From: GWF2-43-63 sp964559205
Lineage (GTDB): Bacteria > Bacteroidota > Bacteroidia > Bacteroidales > DTU049
Direction: 5' to 3'
NCBI GenBank assembly: GCA_964559205.1
Contig: CAZLHV010000174.1
Location: 1-6,869, forward strand
DNA length: 6,869 bases
This document shows positions 1-5,760 of this stretch, in pieces. A model generated the notes under the pieces. It ran no database searches. It saw nothing but the letters and a program-made list of their open reading frames with translations, and was not told where the DNA came from. A program made the position numbers and the translations under genes. Numbering within the stretch: the first letter of the stretch is position 1; every line of letters begins with the position of its first letter.

Positions 1-237
1 AAAGATAAGCTAAAATATAAGATGAAATACGTTTTTTTTAGGTATTTCTACGTATTCTCACTTCGGGACATTTTTTTTGATGGATGTATTTAATAATTGC
101 CTCCGGCCAATAATCTGAGAATCAAATGCACGTATTTTCAATTATGCCTTCACATTTCGTTTTGTAGACAAAAGCATTCTCTTTATCCTAAAAAATATAG
201 GAAATCATACGGGCTGTCACTTTGCCTATGTGTCGCC
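1..237. other. AT-rich stretch without a supported gene
   Basis: I see no convincing coding region here on either strand. The stretch has two 8-nt T runs (32-39 and 71-78). It also has a 7-bp inverted repeat, AATACGT at 26-32 and ACGTATT at 50-56, with a 17-nt spacer containing the first T run. ACGTATTTTC at 130-139 echoes the right arm. A second, weaker inverted repeat is TCCTA (186-190) with TAGGA (198-202). The hairpins are too AT-rich and loosely spaced to call as terminators. The region is probably the 3' flank of the minus-strand gene that ends at 238. Confidence 0.5.
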
Positions 238-558
238 TCAGCGTATGCGTGCCATCAAGATGCTCCTATTGATCCGGTAAATAGCCAGGTGAATGGGGCA
301 CAGATCTGGATCGAACCTAAAGGGACATCCTGTGGGCTGCACCGATGCTGTATCGGCCTTGCACGCCATTGGACATTGTCCGTAATGATGCTCCGCATTG
401 TTCTTGAAAAGGAACAATTCGTCAGCTTCTGACAACTGAAGCAAGAATGTGTCAGCCTGATGCACCTGTTCGCTGATTTGTGCATTCAGTTTGCCACCAT
501 ACAACATAGTCACCAACACCATAAGCGGAAAAATTAAGCTTTTCATCTTAGGTTTCAT
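238..558 (-). CDS. Small secreted Cys/His-containing protein of unknown function
   Basis: I do not recognise this family. The product is 106 aa from the first ATG, or 102 aa from an ATG at 546. The second start (MKSLIF) is preferred because the TAnnTTTG promoter at 571-578 leaves only 12 nt before the ATG at 558 but 24 nt before the one at 546. A signal peptide is evident: Lys-rich start, hydrophobic core IFPLMVLVTMLY, and likely cleavage near LNA|Q (residue 26 of the longer form). The mature part has an acidic stretch (residues 30-50). It is followed by a segment with four Cys (62, 66, 78, 87), three of them followed by Pro, and with His57, His58 and His90, which suggests metal binding or disulfides by inference only. 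The C-terminal ~15 residues are basic and look unlike a domain end, so truncation or a frameshift is possible. It lies beyond the terminator at 643-673, so it is probably transcribed separately. Confidence 0.55.
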   Translation of the reverse strand: MKPKMKSLIFPLMVLVTMLYGGKLNAQISEQVHQADTFLLQLSEADELFLFKNNAEHHYGQCPMACKADTASVQPTGCPFRFDPDLCPIHLAIYRINRSILMARIR

Positions 559-570
559 TTATTTTGAATG

Positions 571-578
571 CAAATTTA
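571..578 (-). promoter_or_regulatory. Bacteroidota -7 promoter element for the small secreted protein
   Basis: Read on the minus strand this is TAAATTTG, an exact match to the Bacteroidota -7 consensus TAnnTTTG. It sits 24 nt before the ATG at 546 and 12 nt before the ATG at 558. I see no clear -33 TTTG box about 20 nt upstream. The surrounding DNA (559-642) is very AT-rich, as expected for a promoter. Confidence 0.6.
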
Positions 579-642
579 TAATTATTCATCATATCTTAAT
601 CACTATTCATAGTTAAATAACTTGTATTTTACAATACCAAAT

Positions 643-673
643 AAAAAACACCCCGACAAGCGAGGTGTTTTTT
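643..673 (-). terminator. Hairpin terminator after the DUF2807/beta-barrel operon
   Basis: Arms 643-652 (AAAAAACACC) and 664-673 (GGTGTTTTTT) are perfect 10-bp complements. Inner C654-G662 and G655-C661 pairs are possible. On the minus strand the stem ends in a T run, 20 nt after the stop codon of the gene at 693-1322. The A/T flanks are symmetrical, so it could act in both directions, but no plus-strand gene is seen to need it. It separates the operon from the promoter of the next minus-strand gene. Confidence 0.85.
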
Positions 674-692
674 CATATCAATACTCATTAAA

Positions 693-1322
693 CTAGAACT
701 TGCCAAACGAAAGAGAAAACGACCCTGCAAAACCTCTCAAGTCAGAAGAGCTGTACCCATTCAGCGTAAGCGATGATGTAAACCGGTAGCTGACTCCAAC
801 CGAAGCCCGGATAAATTTGACTAAATTGAATTCTATTTCAGCGCCAGGTTCAGCAAATAGGTAATACGCCTCGTCTTCCACAAACCACGAAGCATCGAAG
901 TCGTCATAGTAATGTGTTCTCATTGCTGCCACACCTCCGGCACCAAGTACCACGGGAAATGAAACATGAACAGGGAACTTAGGAGCAACAACAGGCTGTA
1001 TCAACAAACCGCCGTAACCGCCCTGCAAACTTCTGATGTCACTGCCCGCCGGATGGTTCAGGAAAAGATCGTTTGAAAATCCAGTGGCAGCGATGCCGAT
1101 ACCAAGCGAATGATCAATGAGCCATGCCCCTCGGAATGTACTTGTGAAAGCATCCCGGCCATCGATTTGTGTGTATCCACCCCCCAGAAGCACGTAGCCG
1201 CCATGTGAATGTGGTTTTGAACCAAAAATGGTCTTGATCTCATCGTTGTTGCTGCTGTTCTCCTGTGCCCAAAGGGTCATCGAAGATAAGAAAAGAATCA
1301 GAAAAGTGATTTTGTGTTTCAT
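693..1322 (-). CDS. Exported protein, probable outer-membrane beta-barrel (last gene of the operon)
   Basis: The 209-aa product starts with a clear type I signal peptide (MKHKITFLILFLSSMTLWAQ, cleavage near WA|Q). After a polar linker (residues 21-38, with a His-containing SKPHSHGG segment) the rest is Gly- and aromatic-rich with alternating hydrophobic residues. Examples are GGYVLLGGGYTQI (41-53), RGAWLIDHSLGIGIAATGF (64-82), the Val/Gly-rich 117-133, FIRASVGVSYRFTSS (170-184), and a last strand GFAGSFSLSFGKF ending in Phe209. This pattern, with a terminal aromatic as BAM-type signal, is that of a small transmembrane beta-barrel. The size would suit roughly 8-10 strands. No enzyme motif is seen. 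The gene starts 3 nt after the stop of the preceding barrel-like gene and is followed by the terminator at 643-673. The specific function is unknown. A periplasmic beta-rich protein is the main alternative. Confidence 0.8.
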   Translation of the reverse strand: MKHKITFLILFLSSMTLWAQENSSNNDEIKTIFGSKPHSHGGYVLLGGGYTQIDGRDAFTSTFRGAWLIDHSLGIGIAATGFSNDLFLNHPAGSDIRSLQGGYGGLLIQPVVAPKFPVHVSFPVVLGAGGVAAMRTHYYDDFDASWFVEDEAYYLFAEPGAEIEFNLVKFIRASVGVSYRFTSSLTLNGYSSSDLRGFAGSFSLSFGKF

Positions 1323-1325
1323 ATG

Positions 1326-1832
1326 TTAGATTTTTGTTGTGAACTGATATCGTAGGGATATGCCAAAATCCCACAAATTGACCCTGAAAAACCGATCCGG
1401 AATAATCTCTGCAAATGGCTTATAATCGGCAGAAATGATCAAAGGGAACTTTTTCAGTCGAAAATCGAGTGATGCCAGAAAATCTACTCCGGCAACCGGC
1501 AGCAATCCCCGCTCGTTGCTATAGGCTCTGTATGGACGATAGTTACGGCCTGCAGATCCCACATGAATTCCCCAAGCCGTGCTGAAGCCGAATCCATGAG
1601 CTCCAAATCGCGGCAGTTCTGCGCTTTTACCGAAAAACAAATACAGCTGGACTCCCCTATCTCGGCCAAGGAGCATGGCTTCCGTCCACTGACCTGTTCC
1701 AGTCAGCACCCGACAGCTAAGCCCGTTTGAATACCCCGACCGTATCCCGGCCTGAATGTCGATTTCCTGCGATTGCAAGGAAGTGGCACTCAAGATCAAA
1801 AGCAAAGACAATATTATTGTTTTCATGACCAT
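1326..1832 (-). CDS. Exported protein, probable small outer-membrane beta-barrel (middle gene of the operon)
   Basis: The product is 168 aa from the ATG at 1832 or 166 aa from the ATG at 1826. The second (MKTIILSLLLIL) is the more typical signal-peptide start; the first would begin 3 nt after the upstream TAG. The likely signal cleavage is around residue 20-22 (LQSQ). The mature part follows the layout of small Bacteroidota barrel proteins: IDIQAGIRSGYSNGLSCRVL, then ...EAMLLGRDRGVQLYLFFGK, FGFSTAWGIHVGS (81-93), AGVDFLASLDFRLKKFPLIISADYKP in two pieces (114-139), and a final strand WDFGISLRYQF (154-164). The alternating polarity, the ADYKP turn and the aromatic end suit an 8-stranded barrel. 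No ligand or partner can be named. Its place between a DUF2807 lipoprotein and another barrel-like gene suggests a shared envelope role, which is inference. Confidence 0.82.
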   Translation of the reverse strand: MVMKTIILSLLLILSATSLQSQEIDIQAGIRSGYSNGLSCRVLTGTGQWTEAMLLGRDRGVQLYLFFGKSAELPRFGAHGFGFSTAWGIHVGSAGRNYRPYRAYSNERGLLPVAGVDFLASLDFRLKKFPLIISADYKPFAEIIPDRFFRVNLWDFGISLRYQFTTKI

Positions 1833-1835
1833 TTG

Positions 1836-2549
1836 CTATTGATGAATTAATTGTCCGGAACCTGTGACACTAACACTCACCGAAGGATTTCCATAATAAT
1901 ACACATTGCCGGAACCGCTAATGACCACATCGAGTAACTGACTAACCTGCAGATACATATCTCCACTGCCACTGATCCGTGCCATACACTCATTAATCCA
2001 TAGATTATATGCATGTATGTTTCCACTTCCACTGACACGAAGCTCAGCACGATCAGCCTCACCCGATAAATGCATGGATCCTGATCCGCTGATTTCGGCA
2101 ATGACTTTATTGCTCAACAAAGGAAAACTAATATCGCCCGATCCCGACAAATCAAGAGTTGTCAAGGGGCCAGTCAGGGTGTCGCCCGAAACTGTTCCGC
2201 TTCCGGAAAGCCTGACCATATCGATAGATGGTGCATGCACATACACAATCATCGGATGATTCGGTCGAAGATTTCGGTGACCCTGTACGTCGATATCCAT
2301 CACACTACCGGAAACATCTGTATTAATATAAGGGATTAAGTTTTCCTCAGCCTCAATTTCCGCAAAACATGCAGTGTCCTTAATATATCGCACATCAAAC
2401 TCACCCTTAACGTCTATGCCGGTGAAAACGCCGGTGATGCGTTCACTGATCACCACATGACCATTGCCTTCAATCCGGTGCAGTCTGTAACAGGAGCTAA
2501 GCGCTAATCCTGTCAGAATAATCATCATTGCCAAAACAAGTCTTTTCAT
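1836..2549 (-). CDS. Head GIN domain (DUF2807) lipoprotein
   Basis: The 237-aa product is a probable lipoprotein. It has a hydrophobic N-terminus followed by the lipobox LSSC with Cys20 as lipidation site, so it should sit in the periplasm or outer membrane. The region after it (FTGIDVKGEFDVRY, 42-55) is the typical opening of the putative auto-transporter adhesin head GIN domain family (PF10988, DUF2807). Residues 115-232 hold seven (S/T)GSG motifs, at 115, 135, 154, 173, 193, 211 and 229. Their 18-20-residue spacing fits the coils of a right-handed beta-helix, with GSG at each turn. Two further Cys (61, 188) are present. The molecular function of the family is not established; adhesion is only suggested by its name. 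It is the first gene of a three-gene operon, diverges from the T9SS-type gene at 2857, and has only a weak promoter candidate (AAAATTTG at 2579-2586 on the minus strand). Confidence 0.92.
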   Translation of the reverse strand: MKRLVLAMMIILTGLALSSCYRLHRIEGNGHVVISERITGVFTGIDVKGEFDVRYIKDTACFAEIEAEENLIPYINTDVSGSVMDIDVQGHRNLRPNHPMIVYVHAPSIDMVRLSGSGTVSGDTLTGPLTTLDLSGSGDISFPLLSNKVIAEISGSGSMHLSGEADRAELRVSGSGNIHAYNLWINECMARISGSGDMYLQVSQLLDVVISGSGNVYYYGNPSVSVSVTGSGQLIHQ

Positions 2550-2720
2550 AATTGCTAATTTTTGACCTAATGTCTGTTCAAATTTTCGAAGGTTGCATTT
2601 TGCTTCCGATACCCGGATTTTTTTCTCTTCCCGATGACTTTCACATTTATCATTAGCACTTTATTTACAGGTTCCAGATCAAAATTTCATCCTGAAGCTG
2701 CAAAAAACATGTCCTGATGC

Positions 2721-2743
2721 TGATTTCGACAAAATCATGATTT
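2721..2743. promoter_or_regulatory. TGATTT/AAATCA palindrome cluster, possible operator
   Basis: AAATCATGATTT at 2732-2743 is a perfect 12-bp palindrome. The upstream TGATTT (2721-2726) also pairs with AAATCA (2732-2737) across a 5-nt spacer, so the same half-site occurs three times. A further TGATTT lies at 2781-2786. The cluster is about 80 bp upstream of the plus-strand -7 element. Use as a regulator site is inference; AT-rich intergenic DNA yields such palindromes by chance fairly often. Confidence 0.25.
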
Positions 2744-2798
2744 CAATCATATAAAAGCAGAATTAACATCTGAAGATATATGATTTAACAATTACAAC

Positions 2799-2810
2799 GT
2801 CTATTTAGAC
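2799..2810. promoter_or_regulatory. GTCTA-TT-TAGAC dyad inside the plus-strand promoter
   Basis: The 5-bp arms GTCTA (2799-2803) and TAGAC (2806-2810) flank TT. The dyad ends 11 nt before the -7 element at 2822. A bound protein here would cover the spacer between the -33 and -7 regions and so could repress. A second 11-bp dyad, AATTC-T-GAATT (2812-2822), abuts the -7 element. Both are short, so function is uncertain. Confidence 0.3.
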
Positions 2811-2821
2811 TAATTCTGAAT

Positions 2822-2829
2822 TAACTTTG
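2822..2829 (+). promoter_or_regulatory. Bacteroidota -7 promoter element for the T9SS-type gene
   Basis: TAACTTTG matches TAnnTTTG exactly and lies 27 nt before the ATG at 2857, giving an expected 5' leader of roughly 20 nt. The -33 TTTG box is not obvious; the expected place overlaps the start of the GTCTA dyad. Confidence 0.65.
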
Positions 2830-2856
2830 TAACAGATCATTCAAACGTTACCTCAT

Positions 2857-3897
2857 ATGAAAGCCATTATACTTCTTCTTTTGTTTTCTCTGACGACTGC
2901 ATATTCATTAAAATCGCAATACGTCATTGATTTTGCCAATCCAGCCACTTATCAGGTCTCATGTGGCAGTGTCACTCCATCGCAATGGTCGGTTTCGAAA
3001 TCAACCTGCGAACTATACCTGCCACCGTTTGTGCTGGCATCAGTTTCTAACTTTACAGTTTCCTACACGTTCAGAATCAACCAAAGCGGAAATTTAACTG
3101 CAAACGATATTCTGACTGTATATTATAAGATAGGAAATCAATCGGCATGGGTGCTCGATACAGCCTTGCTCGGAAATGTGAATAACAATGTCAGAACATT
3201 TTCGAACAGCATCAGCATCACCAACTCCGACACGCTGTTTTTCAAGGCGGTAGCGAAGACTCAATCAAATAATGGCTTTTGGGCTATTAAAAGTGGCGAC
3301 ATCAGTATTGGCAATGTGCGTCCGATTTATTTCCCCCTTCCGGTTGAGTTATCCGAATTTGGAGGTTATCACCACAGCGATGCTGCAGTAAACCACATCA
3401 GCTGGACTACACTAAGCGAATTGAACAACGACTATTTCACTCTTGAACGATCGGCAAACGGAATTGACTTTGAACCAATCGCCATGATCACTGGAGCAGG
3501 TACATCAAATGAGCCATTGCGATACGAAACTATTGACACAGATGTCTCTGGAGACTTGTATTATCGTCTTACGCAAACCGATTTCGACGGTGCCTACAAA
3601 ACCTACGCTCCGGTTTTTGTGAGCATGAAACCATCGGATGAAGCTCCTGAGCTCATCGAACAGGTCTGGAGCAATGGAAATGAGCTCAATATCGTCATCC
3701 CATCAGGAATTCAAAGCGATTTACAGCTTGAACTTTATCTAAGCGATGGCCGGATGCTTTATCGCGAGTTGCTTTCAGCAGATCCCTTCGGGATGAACCT
3801 TACACGCAGTATCACTCATGCAGATCGCGGCATGATTGTGGTCAGTGTTCGCGATATGAATGGAAATGCGAGCAAACGAAAAATTATGAACCCTTAA
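2857..3897 (+). CDS. Secreted protein with probable T9SS C-terminal sorting domain
   Basis: The 346-aa product has a signal peptide (MKAIILLLLFSLTTAYSLKS, cleavage near residue 20). The N-terminal domain (about 21-158) is beta-rich with two Cys (36, 51) that could form a disulfide. I do not recognise it. From PLPVELSEFGG (160-170) the sequence follows a module common in Bacteroidota secreted proteins: ISWTTLSELNNDYFTLERS (181-199), NGIDFEPIAMITGAG (201-215) and YYRLTQTDFDGAYKTY (235-250), an Ig/fibronectin-like fold. The end (about 266-346) resembles a T9SS sorting domain, with WSNGNELNIVIP, LELYLSDGRMLYRELL, a short RSITHADRGMIVVSVRD strand pair and a basic KRKIMNP tail. The usual PNP box is absent. 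It is probably secreted across the outer membrane and released or surface-anchored. No enzymatic motif is visible. It appears to be a single-gene unit, with its own promoter at 2822 and a terminator at 3926. Confidence 0.85.
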   Translation: MKAIILLLLFSLTTAYSLKSQYVIDFANPATYQVSCGSVTPSQWSVSKSTCELYLPPFVLASVSNFTVSYTFRINQSGNLTANDILTVYYKIGNQSAWVLDTALLGNVNNNVRTFSNSISITNSDTLFFKAVAKTQSNNGFWAIKSGDISIGNVRPIYFPLPVELSEFGGYHHSDAAVNHISWTTLSELNNDYFTLERSANGIDFEPIAMITGAGTSNEPLRYETIDTDVSGDLYYRLTQTDFDGAYKTYAPVFVSMKPSDEAPELIEQVWSNGNELNIVIPSGIQSDLQLELYLSDGRMLYRELLSADPFGMNLTRSITHADRGMIVVSVRDMNGNASKRKIMNP

Positions 3898-3925
3898 CCC
3901 CTGTTTAATATATGCCCTGAAATAG

Positions 3926-3954
3926 CGGCCGTCCTGACCCGGGACGGTCGTTTT
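3926..3954 (+). terminator. Rho-independent terminator after the T9SS-type gene
   Basis: CGGCCGTCC (3926-3934) pairs with GGACGGTCG (3942-3950) in a 9-bp stem with one G-U pair, a 7-nt loop and TTTT at 3951-3954. It starts 29 nt after the stop codon at 3897. It also insulates the mpg gene, whose -7-like element begins only 12 nt further on. Confidence 0.88.
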
Positions 3955-3965
3955 CATTTGTTGCT

Positions 3966-3973
3966 TACATTTG
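3966..3973 (+). promoter_or_regulatory. -7 promoter element directly before mpg (leaderless geometry)
   Basis: TACATTTG matches TAnnTTTG exactly and ends 4 nt before the ATG at 3978. With initiation a few bases after the element, the mRNA would begin at or near the start codon. The upstream gene ends in a strong terminator, so mpg needs its own promoter. No clear -33 box is seen; the expected position falls in the terminator stem. Confidence 0.55.
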
Positions 3974-3977
3974 CATC

Positions 3978-4565
3978 ATGAAATCTATCGTGCCTGAATC
4001 ATTTTTTCGGCAAGCCGATGTGGTATCAGTAGCAAAACAGCTCATCGGAAAAGTGCTAGTGAGCAATTTTTCGAACGAGTACACTGCAGGCATCATTACC
4101 GAAACGGAAGCATATGCAGGGGAAACTGACCGGGCCTCGCATGCTTTCGGAGGACGACGCACACCCAGAACAGAAGCCATGTACATGACCGGTGGTACCG
4201 CATATGTATATCTTTGTTATGGCCTGCACCGACTGTTTAATGTAGTGACCGGCGAGGTCGGGGTTCCACATGCCGTTCTGATCCGTAGCATCGAAGCAAT
4301 CAGTGGTCATGATACAATTTACAAACGTCTAGCACGCAGGAACATGCAGCCTGGAATTACAGGTCCCGCAAAAGTTTCGGTCGCATTGGGTATTGAACTC
4401 ATTCACAACAAAACATCGCTTATCCATGGCCCGGTTTCCGTTGTTGATCAAGGAATCATCATCCATGAAAAAGAAATTATTGCTTCTCCCCGCATTGGTG
4501 TAGACTATGCAGGCAAAGATGCATATTTGCCATATCGCTTTCACATTAAAAAGCTGAATCCATGA
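3978..4565 (+). CDS. mpg: 3-methyladenine DNA glycosylase, AAG/MPG family
   Basis: The 195-aa product matches the alkyladenine DNA glycosylase family (PF02245), a monofunctional base-excision repair enzyme that removes alkylated purines such as 3-methyladenine. Its length is usual for bacterial members. By alignment with human AAG, ITETEAYAGETDRASHAF (40-57) holds the catalytic Glu44 (human E125), Tyr46 (Y127) and His55 (H136). GGRRTPRTEAMYM (58-70) and the YVYLCYG stretch (76-82) supply Tyr78 and Tyr81 (Y159, the base-stacking residue, and Y162, the intercalating residue). Asn88 and Arg103 in VLIRSIE match N169 and R182. GPAKVSVALGI follows later, as expected. All key residues are present, so it should be active. 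Its stop overlaps the start of the methyltransferase gene in ATGA, which implies translational coupling. An element ending 4 nt before the ATG is its likely promoter. Confidence 0.95.
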   Translation: MKSIVPESFFRQADVVSVAKQLIGKVLVSNFSNEYTAGIITETEAYAGETDRASHAFGGRRTPRTEAMYMTGGTAYVYLCYGLHRLFNVVTGEVGVPHAVLIRSIEAISGHDTIYKRLARRNMQPGITGPAKVSVALGIELIHNKTSLIHGPVSVVDQGIIIHEKEIIASPRIGVDYAGKDAYLPYRFHIKKLNP

Positions 4566-5743
4566 ACAATCAAGTCAAAGCCCGACTCATTCTAAAAACC
4601 GGAAAAATTGAATCGATCAACCGTTTTCACCCATGGGTGTTTTCAGGTGCCATTAAACGCATTGAAGGCGAGCCAAAAGAGGGCGATCTGATTGATTTAT
4701 TCGACAACCATGAGCACTTTCTGGGCAGAGGTCATTATGGCGAAAGCAGCATTGCTACACGAATTCTGACATTTGAACAGGAAGAAATTGACCGTGCATT
4801 TTTTGTCAGAAAATTCAAAATGGCCTGGAATTACCGACTCAGTTTGTCATTGCCCGCCAGCCACAACAACGCATTTCGACTGGTGCATGGAGAGGCAGAT
4901 GGCTTGCCTGGACTCATCATCGATTACTATAACAAGGTTGCAGTGATGGAATTCCATTCGGCAGGCATGGAAATGCATGCTGAAATTTTGGCTGACGCTC
5001 TTGCCGAAGCCTGTCAGGGTGCGATTGCTGCAATTGTATCGAAAAGCAAAAGTTCAAAAGAAAACAACGCAACTCTGCTTTGGGGCGAGGAGCCTTCCAT
5101 TCCGCATGAAATGACCGAAAACGGAAACAGATTTTTCGTTAACTGGCGCGACGGTCAAAAAACCGGGTTCTTTATCGATCAACGACAGAACAGGCAGTTG
5201 GTGAAAACATATGCTAGTGGACGAAACGTGTTGAATATGTTTGGTTATACCGGAGGATTTTCGGTCTATGCCTTGTCGGGTGAAGCCAAAAAGGTGGTGA
5301 CAGTCGACAGCTCTGAAAAAGCCATGGAAATGTGTCGCCGAAATCTTGAATTGAATCAGTTCGATTCAGAAAAAAATCCCTGCATTGCAAAAGATGCAAT
5401 GGATTATTTAAAGGATATGAACACGCATGAATTTGACCTAATGATTCTTGATCCACCTGCTTATGCCAAACGTGTCGATGCAAGGCACAACGCCATTCAG
5501 GGTTATAAGCGCCTGAACGCGTTGGCATTGGAAAAAATCAAACCCGGTGGCTTTCTGTTCACCTATTCATGTTCGCAGGTAGTAGACCGAAATCACTTTA
5601 CCGGAGCTGTTACAGCAGCAGCAATTTCTGCGGGTCGCAAAGTGAGGGTGGTTGAGCATTTATCGCAGGCACCTTGCCATGGCCACACTGTGTTTCATCC
5701 CGAGGGATTCTACCTTAAAGGCTTGCTGCTCTACGTAGAATAA
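4562..5743 (+). CDS. rlmI: RlmI-type class I SAM-dependent rRNA large-subunit methyltransferase
   Basis: The 393-aa product is close in length to E. coli RlmI (396 aa), which makes m5C1962 in 23S rRNA. The domains are in the expected order. An N-terminal PUA domain (about 4-75) has HPWVFSGAI at 23-31. A central RNA-binding/linker domain has FRLVHGEADGLPGLIIDYY (105-123). A C-terminal Rossmann methyltransferase follows. In it GQKTGFFIDQRQNR (198-211) is a family hallmark, VLNMFGYTGGFS (223-234) is the SAM-binding motif I, VDSS (248-251) follows strand 2, and DLMILDPPAY (292-301) is motif IV. YSCSQ (335-339) gives the candidate catalytic Cys337 for cytosine C5 methylation. Gene start and stop are intact. 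It overlaps mpg by 4 nt (ATGA), so co-expression is likely. The exact target base is inferred from family membership; a related COG1092 enzyme could have another target. Confidence 0.92.
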   Translation: MNNQVKARLILKTGKIESINRFHPWVFSGAIKRIEGEPKEGDLIDLFDNHEHFLGRGHYGESSIATRILTFEQEEIDRAFFVRKFKMAWNYRLSLSLPASHNNAFRLVHGEADGLPGLIIDYYNKVAVMEFHSAGMEMHAEILADALAEACQGAIAAIVSKSKSSKENNATLLWGEEPSIPHEMTENGNRFFVNWRDGQKTGFFIDQRQNRQLVKTYASGRNVLNMFGYTGGFSVYALSGEAKKVVTVDSSEKAMEMCRRNLELNQFDSEKNPCIAKDAMDYLKDMNTHEFDLMILDPPAYAKRVDARHNAIQGYKRLNALALEKIKPGGFLFTYSCSQVVDRNHFTGAVTAAAISAGRKVRVVEHLSQAPCHGHTVFHPEGFYLKGLLLYVE

Positions 5744-5760
5744 TGGGAATCACTGGCCGC

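Larger units (their letters stand above)
2550..2856. other. Divergent intergenic region with promoters and dyads
   Basis: These 307 bp separate the DUF2807 operon (minus) from the T9SS-type gene (plus). They are AT-rich with no coding potential that I can support. On the plus side there is an exact TAnnTTTG element at 2822-2829. On the minus side the best candidate is AAAATTTG (2579-2586), one mismatch from consensus and 29 nt before the ATG. Small dyads cluster at 2721-2743 and 2799-2822, and GAATTAAC occurs twice (2760-2767 and 2818-2825). No riboswitch or small RNA can be argued from sequence alone. Confidence 0.6.

Noticed and set aside
97..432. Plus-strand open frame of 111 codons from a TTG
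   Set aside because: It needs a TTG start, has no signal peptide or known motif, and is antisense to a frame that has a promoter element and a signal peptide. The minus-strand reading is better supported.
1851..2240. DNA-level tandem-like repeats rich in CCACTGCC/CCGGAACC
   Set aside because: These are the codons of the repeated GSG motif of the DUF2807 protein; they diverge at the base level and are explained by protein structure, not by a DNA repeat array.
2017..2259. Plus-strand open frame of 80 codons
   Set aside because: It is the antisense of the Gly/Ser repeat region, which lacks stops for compositional reasons.
2579..2586. Promoter -7 element (AAAATTTG on the minus strand) for the DUF2807 operon
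   Set aside because: One mismatch in a key base and no -33 box, in AT-rich DNA where near matches are common. It is noted as the best candidate but not called as a separate feature.
5730..5739. Palindrome TCTACGTAGA at the end of rlmI
   Set aside because: It lies inside coding sequence (codons for LLYVE), has no loop for a hairpin and no T run, so it is neither a terminator nor a clear site.
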